A stretch of 64,000 nucleotides of DNA. Source: Zantedeschia hybrid cultivar. Lineage: Eukaryota; Streptophyta; Magnoliopsida; Alismatales; Araceae. Location of the stretch: contig JARZZO010000012.1 of assembly GCA_030544215.1 (NCBI GenBank), positions 42,137,194-42,201,193 of the forward strand, written 5' to 3'. Shown one piece after another: positions 56,300 through 64,000 of the stretch. How positions within the stretch are numbered: position 1 is the first letter of the stretch; each line of letters begins with the position of its first letter. The notes beneath the pieces were generated by a model. It was not told where the DNA came from. It saw nothing but the letters and a program-made list of their open reading frames with translations, and made no database searches. The position numbers were made by a program, and so were the translations under genes.

Positions 56300-57080
56300 T
56301 AGGAAAATTGCTCCCGCATTTCATCCTCTCGCTCCCAGGTAGACTTGCCTTCGGAGCGATACTACCAAATCACCTTAACCATCGGAACAACGTTGTTCCG
56401 AAGGACCTGTTCCCTGCGATCCTCAATACGTACTGAAAATTCTGGAAAGGACAAGTCCTCAGCGACTTCCAACTCTGAAAAGTCCAAAACATGAGATGGA
56501 TCCTGAACATATCTCCTCAGCAAAGAAACATGGAACACATCGTACACCCTTGCAAGACTGGGTGGCAAGGCTAGTTGATACGCTGTTTCCCCAATTTGAG
56601 CAAGAATGGGAAAAGGCCCAACATATCGCGGACTCAGCTTACCTCGCTTCTCGAATCTCATCACACCCTTGGAGGGTGAGACTCGGAGAAACACATGGTC
56701 CCCAACTTCAAACTCAAGCGGTCTCCTACGGATATCTGCATAACTCTTCTACCTGCTCTGAGCTGTAGCCAACCTCTGCTGCACCACTCTGGCAACCTCA
56801 GCACACTGCTGTACCAACTCTGGCCCTGCTATCTGCCTCTCGCCAATCTCAGACCAATTCACAGGAGATTGACACGGCCGCCCGTACAATGCCTCATAAG
56901 GCGCCATGCCGATACTAGAATGATAACTGTTGTTGTAAGAAAACTCCACTATAGACAAGTGCTGCTCCCAAGAACCTCCCTAGTCTAGGCAACATGCCCT
57001 GAGCATATCCTCCAGTGTCTAAATGGTCCTCTCCGACTGCCCATCAGTCTCGGGATGATAAGCCGAGCTGAAGGCTAACT
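56300..57080 (-). pseudogene. Integrase end and chromodomain
   Basis: 'LEDMLRACCLD*GGSWEQHLS' and 'VEFSYNNSYHSSIGMAPYEALYGRPCQSPVNWSEIGERQIAGPELVQQ' continue the integrase core. 'FLRVSPSKGVMRFEKRGKLSPRYVGPFPILAQIGETAYQLALPPSLARVYDVFHVSLLRRYV' and the chromodomain 'FSVRIEDRREQVLRNNVVPMVKVIW' follow. A stop at 56362-56364 comes right after that Trp; the chromodomain tail 'TWEREDEMREQFSYLFS' is still readable. Stops at 57079-57081 and 56749-56751 replace Gln codons. Confidence 0.85.
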
Positions 57081-57920
57081 ACGTGCCCAAGGCCTTCTGA
57101 AAACTCTTCCAGAATCTAGAAGTAAATCTCGGATCCCGGTTTGACACGATGGATAAGGGCACCCCGTGCAGAGAGATGGTCCGGTCCACAAACAACTTAG
57201 CCAACTTACCGACTGACCAGTCCTTCCTAATAGCTAAAAAGTGTGCCGACTTGGTCAATCGATCAACAATGACCCAGATCGCGTCTCTTCTGCCAGGGGA
57301 CACAGGTAATCCCGTCACAAAGTCCATAGTCACGTGTTCCCATTTCCATTCCGAGATCGGCAAAGGCTGCAACAATCCTCCTGGTCTCTGGTGTTCTGCC
57401 TTAACCTGCTGACAAGTCAGGCACCTTGCCACATAATCAGCCACGTCCTTCTTCATACCAGGCCACCAAAAGTGCCTCCTCAAACAATGATACATCTTAG
57501 TCGTTCTGGGATGTACTACACATCTAGAACGGTGCGCCTCATCCAGGAGACTCCTGCGCACGTCTTCCTCGGCTGGGACATAGAGTCTGCCTCTAAATCT
57601 GACTGTACCATCATCCCACAACTCCACCTCTGGTGTCTGGAGAACCTACGATAACTTTGCATCTGCCCTCTGAGCGTCGATTATGGATGGTAAACTACTG
57701 GCCTCATAGTTAAGCTGGCCAACACGGCTCTGTCAGCCTCTCGCAGAATCCTAAAGGAAGATTCCACCACCTGCTCATATAACCTCCATTCTTGAACCAT
57801 GAGATATGACACGACCGTCTTCTGACTCAAGGCGTCTGCCACCACATTTGCCTTGCCCGGATGATAAGAAAGGTCGAGATCATAATCTTTGATGAACTCC
57901 ATCCACCTGCGCTGCCTCAA
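57079..57920 (-). pseudogene. RNase H end, integrase zinc-binding domain and core
   Basis: 'RQRRWMEFIKDYDLDLSYHPGKANVVADALSQK' (final RNase H Asp), a frameshift near 57680, then the integrase HHCC region 'HPRTTKMYHCLRRHFWWPGMKKDVADYVARCLTCQQVKAEHQ', and the core 'MDFVTGLPVSPGRRDAIWVIVDRLTKSAHF' and 'IVSNRDPRFTSRFW' (the usual SDRD reads SNRD, so the catalytic Asp position is Asn). This part keeps the Trp that is a stop in the other copy (SEWKWEHV). Confidence 0.87.
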
Positions 57921-57932
57921 GTTCAGATCCTT

Positions 57933-58640
57933 CTACGTGAATACGTACTTCAGGCTCTTATGGTCGGTAAAAACTTGAAACTTCTCTCCATATAAATAGT
58001 GCCGCCAGATCTTCAGTGTAAATACTACAGCTGCCAACTCTAAGTCATGAGTGGGATAGTTCTCCTCATGCTTCTTCAGCTGCCTAGAAGCATAGGCCAC
58101 AACCTTACCATGCTGCATCAGAATCGCACCCAAACCTCGACGAGATATATATGAATAAACCACAAATCCACCAGAACCTGATGGAAGCACCAACACTAGA
58201 GCCGAAGTGAGGCGAGTCTTCAACTCAATGAAACTCCGCTCACACTCCTCGGTCCACACGAAACGAACTCCCTTACGAGTCAACCTCGACAAGGGGGTCG
58301 CTATCGAAGAAAAACCCTGGACAAACCGTCTGTAATATCCCGCTAACCCCAAGAAGCTCCTGATCTCAGTTACTGTTGTCGGTCTGCTCCAATCCATCAC
58401 TGCCTCAATCTTGGCTGGATCCACTGCAATGCCATCTCCAGAAATGACATGCCCCAGGAAGTGCACCTTATCTAGCCAGAATTCACACTTGCTAAACTTG
58501 GCATAGAGTTGGTGCTCTCTCAGAACCTGCAATACCACCTGAAGATGTGTGGCATGATCTTCCTCAGAAGAAGAGTGTACCAAAATATCATCTACAAATA
58601 CCACCACAAACTGATCCAGGTAGGCCCTGAAGACCCGGTT
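57933..58640 (-). pseudogene. RT second half and RNase H, upstream part cut by the solo LTR
   Basis: Starts at the insertion ('NRVFRAYLDQFVVVFVDDILVHSSSEEDHATH', catalytic VDD near 58585-58605), then the thumb 'LYAKFSKCEFWLDKVHFLGHVISGDGIAVDPAKIEAVMDWSRPTTVTEIRSFLGLAGYYRRFV'. RNase H follows, 'GFVVYSYISRRGLGAILMQHGKVVAYASRQLKKHEENYPTHDLELAAVVFTLKIWRHYLYG...FTDHKSLKYVF'. In it the first catalytic Asp (YSDAS) reads Tyr. TAG 57933-57935 replaces a Gln. The frame to the right of 58640 is LTR sequence and accidental. Confidence 0.87.
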
Positions 58641-61361
58641 TGTAAGGACTGAGGTTTCGGGTTCAGTATTCGGGTCGGGTTCGGGCCGGATCCCCTGGTT
58701 TGGACCCTGAGGGGTCTTGACATTTCCGACTGAATGACGTCTGCACTGCTCGACGTCTTTCAAAAGACGTCTGTCTATGTAGACGCCATTTAAGTCCGCT
58801 TTCTGTTGTGCCACGTGTGCGCCACGTGGGCGGGTTTCGGGCCGCGAGAGTACGGCCCCTGTCACATCGTCTGAACGGCCTCCATGATGCTAGACGCGAT
58901 TCAGACTGCGACACTGCGATGTCAGTATACGGCGCCAGAGCGTTGTCAGTACGGCCTGTCCTGTCGTCTGAACGGCGTCCGTGGTGAGCGACGCGTTTCA
59001 GAGCGCTGTCAGTACGACCCGTCCTGTCAGACTTATTGGCGTCTGCCTCGATCGACGCGTTTTAGTCAGATTCAGATTGACCCCTCGAGCCTCCCCTTCT
59101 TTCCCTTATTTTCGCCTCCACCCTCTCTCTCTTCGCCCTCTCCGACCCTCTTTTCCCCTTCCCTTTCCTCTTCTTCCTCTTCCACCACTCCAACACCTCC
59201 CTACCTCTCACCTCTACCTCCACCACTTCCTTCGCGGCGTTCCATTCTCCGGACGGCGGCCGACGTCCCGGCGGAGTGGCGGCGTCCTCGAGGGTACCGG
59301 CGGCGGTCTGCGGTGCGGCGGGTCGGCGGCACGGAACTTGGAGGAGTTCAAGAACCGGTAGGGGGACGAACCTTGCATGAATAGTGATTATCTTGTTTAT
59401 GGTTTCCCTGGAGTGGCATGATGTGTTTTGGGTTAGAATGAGCATGTTTAGGGGGTTTTCTTGTGGGAATGGCTGTGTTCCGGATCGTGGAATTGTAGCA
59501 TGCTTGTGGTAGTTTGATTTCCCGTTTCTCCCCCTTCTGTTTTGGGCATTTTCGGGGTGTTTGGGGTTAAGGGAGAAACCCTCGGGTCGAACCAGGGAAC
59601 CAGGTCTCTGGTGCTAAACGGCGTCGTGCCTGGTCGACGCCTTTTAGATGGACGTCAGGGCAGTACGACGCCTTTTAGGGCAGAAACCTCCTTGTTCGAG
59701 GTTTCGTGAGTACGGGGTCCTGGCGCTAAAAGACGTCATGTATGGACGACGCCTTTTTGAAGGGCGTCGGACCATCATGACGCCTTTTAGGCAGGAAATG
59801 ACCCCGATTGAGGGTTATGCAACCGGGAATTCCGTGGTGAATGGCGTCTGTGGACTTTGACGCGTTTTCAAGGGAGACTTCCTATGTCGACGCGGTTTAA
59901 GGAATAATTTGGTTTTAATGAACCTGTTTTAGGGGCTTGAATGGCGTCGACCTCGGTCGACGCGATTCAAGACAGAACTGCTTAACTCCTGTTATTTATC
60001 ACATGTTTCACGATTGGATGGCTCGAATGCATGCTTTAAGTTGTATACTGAGACGGAGATTACTGTGTGAATGGAATCATGTTGTGTGTGTGTGTGCTTA
60101 TGCGAATATGGAATCGGAATAACTGTGGTTTACGTTTGTCACCATGGGCCGATGGGGAAGGGCCATGGTGTCTGTGAGGCATTGTGCCGTACCGGTGGGA
60201 GGAGGGGTACATGTTGTGTTTTACCTTTGGCTGAGGGAAGCAGGACCACCTTGAGCCCGTCGGGCCGGAGTAGCCGGTGTGCTATCCGAGGGGTTGCTGT
60301 TTGGTCTCAGCGGGTCGGGGTTTCCCTGTTTGTCGTGGCAGCTTCCGGCGCGTTTCTTGCTGTGGAGCTGGTTGTGGTACTGTTGGAGTTGTTTTACCCC
60401 TGTAGCCACTGGGCCTGATGTGACCTTTGATCAAGGTTACGAGTGGTACCCTTCGCCCTTTGGCCTGACGCAGCCCGGGAGGTTAGGGTTGTGGGTAGTT
60501 CCTGTAGCTTCGGCTTGACGGGGGTTCGCCGGTCCCCAGGGCCCTCCTGAAGCGCCGAGGCCTGGCGTGGAGGCAATCCGGTCGGTAGGACAGTAGTCTA
60601 GACTGCTTGTGTGCACATGTAGCTGGGCCGTGGTGGTACACTGGTCCCAGCTAGTCCTAGTTTGACTCACTGCCTCACCCTACAGTGCCCCGGAACACTG
60701 TAGGGGCGGACAGGCGTGAGTAGTGGTGGTAGTGTTGTGAGGCGACGTTTGACTTCGGTCGACAGTGTGGTTCAGTCGCTTTGTGGACTTTGACTGTGAG
60801 ACGTGACTTTGTGTTGGGTTCTTTGGGTTACTTAGAACTGTTCCTGCTACACTGCTTATGCGTATGTTTCATATTAGGTTTGGGTGCTATGTTTACTGCT
60901 TTACTTAATTGCCATATATCTGCATTATTGCTCTTGTGGGTGTGTGAGTGGGAGGCAGGGGATCGGATGATCCCTACTGAGCCCGATTCTGGTGTGGCTC
61001 ACTCCCTGCGGTTTCAGGTGTGGACCTCGTGGCGTGTGGCGGCGTGTGGTGTCTTCTTGGTGTGCGGACCAGCAGCTGTCTCAGTTCCGGGGTATGCCCC
61101 GATGTTGTTGTACTTTACTTCTGTCTGTACTTATTTAATTTGTTGGACCATGTAATTATTGTTGGACTGTATACGGACATTGTTATCTTCCTTCCTGCGC
61201 ACTTGTTATACCTTTGTAGTCCGTGAGATTGATATATTTAGCCTTGTTTAACGCTTACTCCTCTAGACGTGTTGTATGAGATCCGGGTGTGAACCCGCAG
61301 TTAATGGGCCGACATCCATTTAGTGATCGGGTCTCCGGTCATAGGATGGCGGGTCGTTACA
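58641..61361 (+). repeat. Solo LTR of a third Tekay-like subfamily inserted in RT
   Basis: 2721 bp, TGTAAGGACTGAGG to GGATGGCGGGTCGTTACA, flanked by perfect CGGTT duplications (58636-58640, 61362-61366). Ends and internal blocks match the other Tekay-type LTRs, but the middle differs widely, so it is a separate subfamily. It has many GGCGTCG/CGACGCC words (59610-59970) and a C/T-rich block (59085-59235). No internal region remains. Confidence 0.95.
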
Positions 61362-62385
61362 CGGTTCATCAAATCCATAAGAGCCGCCGGAGCATTGGTC
61401 AAACCAAAAGGCATAACCAAAAACTCAAAATGTCCGTACCGAGTCCTAAAGGCCGTCTTACTAACATCAACCTCACGGATCCTCATCTGATAATACCCTG
61501 ATCTCAAGTCAATGAAAATACCTTCGCAAACTGCAACTGATCCATCAGATCATCGATCCTCGGAAGTGAGTACTTGTTCTTTATCGTCACCTGGTTCAGC
61601 TGTCTATAATCAATACACAACCTCAGAGAACCATCCTTCTTCCTGACAAATAGAACTGGAGCACCCCACGGAGAAGTACTGGGACGAATAAAACCTTTAT
61701 CTAGCAATTCCTGCAACTGCGCCTTCAACTCAGCGAGTTCGGCCGGAGCCATCCGATACGGGACCTTAGACAAGGGCACCGTACCCGGTGCAAGCTCGAT
61801 AGTAAACTCAACCTCTTGCTGAGGAGGAAGGCCAGGCAACTCCTCAGGAAACACATCAACAAAGTCACAAACTACGGGCACCTCCCAAGGACTAGAACCA
61901 CTACTAACACCAACTAAAACAACAGCGGCAAGGAAAGCCTCACATCCACCAACAAGCAACCTCTGGGCCTTAAAGGCAGAAATAAGAGTACCACGAGAAG
62001 AAAGCCTAATACCTTGGAAACAGAAGGTCGGGATGTCCGGAATAGAGAAACGCACCCTCTTCCTGTGGTAGTCCACCTCGGCATAATAAGCCTCCAACCA
62101 GTCCATGCCCAAGATGACATCATAGTCGCGAATGGCAAGCACAACTAACTGGGCAGGTAACTCATGACCCTCAATGGTCAAGGGAACCTTACTCAAATAG
62201 TTATAAGACAACATGAAATCCCCATAAGGAACCTCTACCATCAGTCCATCAGATATCTCATCAACGGGTGCAGAAAGAATATCTATGAACTGCTCAGAAA
62301 TAAAAGAATGCGAAGCACCCGAATCAATCAACACATGCGCAAAGTTCCCAAGGACAGAAAGTGTACCTTCCACCAAGTTGGACAC
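61362..62385 (-). pseudogene. Protease and RT first half
   Basis: Protease 'NFAHVLIDSGASHSFISEQFIDIL' (DSGA active site, about 62300-62340) and 'VPLTIEGHELPAQLVVLAIRDYDVILGMDWL', linker 'VVCDFVDVFPEELPGLPPQQEVEFTIELAPGTVPL', then RT 'KGFIRPSTSPWGAPVLFVRKKDGSLRLCIDYRQLNQVTIKNKYSLPRIDDLMDQL'. A one-base frame break near 61507 precedes 'RSGYYQMRIREVDVSKTAFRTRYGHFEFLVMPFGLTNAPAALMDLMNRV', which ends at the solo LTR and resumes at 58640. Confidence 0.9.
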
Positions 62386-63498
62386 ACGAGCCGCCTTCCT
62401 GGTGATAGCTAGAACTCTCCCCTGGGTCCTCGGCTTCTTCTGATCAGCTGGCCCCTACGGGCAATACCTCGCCAAATGGCCCTGCTGGCCACAAGTGTAA
62501 CACCTCTCAGAAAATGCAGGACACTGAGTCCCACCGTGAGTACCACCGCAATGTCGACAAGCTGTCGGAAGCCTCTGAGCTGCATCTTACTGAGCACTGG
62601 ACACCGATTGACTCTACTGGCTCTGTCTGGGTCTGTTACTACCACTGCTGCCACTGCTGCTGCCACCGCCTCGAAAGAACCTCCTGAATCTGGAGCCGAG
62701 TGAAGATGATCTTGATCTGGACGACGGAGCTGCTGCTGCTACTGTCTTTCCCCTGCCATGAACTGGCCCCTGAGTAGTCAGTCCCCTCTCCCGCGCTGAC
62801 TGATCATATTGTGCCTCTACTGCCGCGGCACACCTAACCGCCGATGCCAAATCCGTACAACAGTGGGATGCCACAAAACTCCTTAAATTGGACCTCAGTC
62901 CATCTACAAACCTCTCAGTCCGACACTCCTCGTCTCCTGAAATAAAAGGCACGAAGCTTCCAAGCGAAACGAACTTCATCTGGTACTCAAGCACTGTCAT
63001 GCTTCCTTGGGTCAACTCCATAAATTCCCTCTCCTTGGCCTTCTGGACATGCCTAGGGAAGTACTGTGCATTGAATTTCTTCACAAATGTCTCCCATCGA
63101 ATCTCCCTGAGATTCCTATCCGCATATGACAAACTCTTCAAAGTGGTCCACCAGTCGTAGGCATCATCCTTCAACATGAAGGTAGCCAACGGAGTCCTCT
63201 CAACTGTCGCACAATCCATGGTATCAAAAGTCTTCTCCAACTCCCTCAACCAATGAACAACCTCATCAGGGTCGGGACGACTGGTAAAATGAGGCGGCTT
63301 CTGCTTCAGGAATCTCTCCAGAGCAGTTGAAGGTCCTTCCCAAGTACTAGAACTCTCACTAGGGTCTCGAGTTTGGTATCTAGCCATCGTGTCCATCATA
63401 GCCTCCATGAAACGCTCCATATTCAGCCTATCGGCCTCAGATCCACTAGAGACATCTCCTCGCTCTCTAATAACTGGCATCCTCTTCCTAGGAGCCAT
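62386..63498 (-). pseudogene. gag with zinc knuckles
   Basis: ATG at 63496-63498 (MAPRKRMPV...), open to 62614. Core 'PPHFTSRPDPDEVVHWLRELEKTFDTMDCATVERTPLATFMLKDDAYDWWTTLKSL' and 'FNAQYFPRHVQKAKEREFMELTQGSMTVLEYQMKF' is followed by a Ser/Gly/Arg-rich tail 'FRRFFRGGGSSSGSSGSN'. In shifted frames below 62614 come 'CRHCGGTHGGTQCPAF' and 'CYTCGQQGHLARYCP' (two CCHC-type knuckles, about 62450-62560). This stretch is what the 16095-18071 copy has lost. Confidence 0.87.
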
Positions 63499-63642
63499 CT
63501 AATCGCCTACAATCACAAAAATCGAAAAGTTCTAATTAGAATCCTAAAACCTACACTACCGCTGTGCCTGAACGGGATAATGTAATTATTTGCCGAAATT
63601 ACGATATTTAACCTAGTTATTCATCTATTTGCAAGACCGAAC

Positions 63643-63654
63643 GCTATGATACCA
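63643..63654 (-). promoter_or_regulatory. Primer-binding site of the second Tekay-like element
   Basis: The minus strand reads TGGTATCATAGC, one base from the initiator Met tRNA match TGGTATCAGAGC, two bases after the LTR end. Confidence 0.9.
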
Positions 63655-63656
63655 AT

Positions 63657-64000
63657 TGTAACGACCCGCCACCCTATAATCGGGGATCCGATTACTAAAT
63701 GGGTACCAAATTATTAAATTTAGAGCCAAACCAGGATCTCGATAAGTCTGGAAAATAAATGATAAACTAAATTAAACATCCACATCACATCGAATTGTAA
63801 AAGAAGTGCAGAAATTAAAAGTTATTACAATTCGACTCGACTCAGTAAATAATTACATACTCCAACTGAAAAAGAAATAATTAAGTGTACAGGCCATAAA
63901 AGGAAATAACAACTACATCGAGGCATACCCCGGAACAATGGCTGCTGGCACGCAACCCAACACAGCACTCCCTCGCTACTCCTGCTTGGAACCCTCACCT
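63657..64000 (-). repeat. 5' LTR of the second Tekay-like element (partial, cut by window end)
   Basis: Plus strand starts TGTAACGACCCGCC, collinear with 54026 onward. About 340 bp are visible. Confidence 0.93.

Larger units (their letters stand above)
54026..64000 (-). mobile_element. Second Tekay-like chromovirus, minus strand, runs past the window end, split by a solo LTR
   Basis: 3' LTR 54026-56196, polypurine tract, chromodomain, integrase, RNase H and RT (58640 and below, resuming at 61362), protease, gag (to 63498), primer site, and the first 344 bp of the 5' LTR (63657-64000). The protein sequence matches the 16095-19904 element closely, but it keeps the gag C-terminus, zinc knuckles and protease active site that the other lacks. 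Many stops, mostly at Gln or Trp codons. The left flank GGAAG (54021-54025) should match the unseen right flank. Confidence 0.9.

Noticed and set aside
57933..58865. A 310-residue minus-strand gene starting at 58865
   Set aside because: Residues encoded right of 58640 come from the solo LTR; only the part from 58640 down is RT and RNase H.

Overview
The window looks like transposon-packed intergenic DNA from a flowering plant. Ty3/gypsy and Ty1/copia LTR retrotransposons of plant lineages lie one inside another, with fragments of a LINE, a PIF/Harbinger transposase gene and simple repeats between them. I found no convincing host gene, rRNA or intact tRNA, and no prokaryotic feature. The sequence does not settle monocot versus dicot.

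Layout. 1-9106: AT-rich. It holds a probable SIRE/Maximus-type copia 3' LTR (965-2720), a decayed LINE RNase H fragment (about 4830-5345), and AT-rich DNA with dense palindromic TAATCGATTA-like words (about 1150-1690, 6640-6850 and 8400-8930). 9107-23275: a Tat-lineage gypsy element on the minus strand (5' LTR 22506-23275; gag, protease, RT, RNase H and a second RNase H; integrase and the other LTR are missing). It is split just after its gag start codon by a complete Tekay/Del-type chromovirus on the plus strand (13466-22422). 23276-26640: low-information DNA around an almost full-length PIF/Harbinger transposase gene (24477-25840, minus) that keeps two GT-AG introns. 26640-42912: a decayed chromovirus on the minus strand (Reina/CRM-like), split by a young copia element on the minus strand (31354-40885; two 1580-bp LTRs and a perfect ATAAA target duplication). 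42913-48769: an Athila-like element on the minus strand with an LTR, gag/protease remnants and no polymerase. 48787-50456: a solo copia LTR. 50457-54025: low-complexity and AT-rich DNA. 54026-64000: a second Tekay-like element on the minus strand that runs off the window. Its RT is split by a 2.7-kb solo LTR of a related subfamily (58641-61361; target duplication CGGTT).

How the parts relate. At least three insertions can be read exactly, because coding sequence resumes across the inserted element once one target duplication is removed. Nearly all decoded pol genes are broken. Ten premature stops that can be placed against a conserved residue all fall on Gln or Trp codons, as expected from cytosine deamination of silenced copies. 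The copia element is the least damaged: its pol ORF is intact and its gag is closed by a single amber codon inside the zinc knuckle.

The most interesting signal is in the untranslated leader of that copia element. A 20-nt core, itself a small hairpin, occurs four times within 300 nt. Each copy is enclosed by a different but self-complementary stem, and several mismatches in the DNA become G-U pairs only in the element's own RNA sense. This looks like a selected, repeated RNA structure. A second covarying inverted repeat is shared by three divergent Tekay-type LTR subfamilies.
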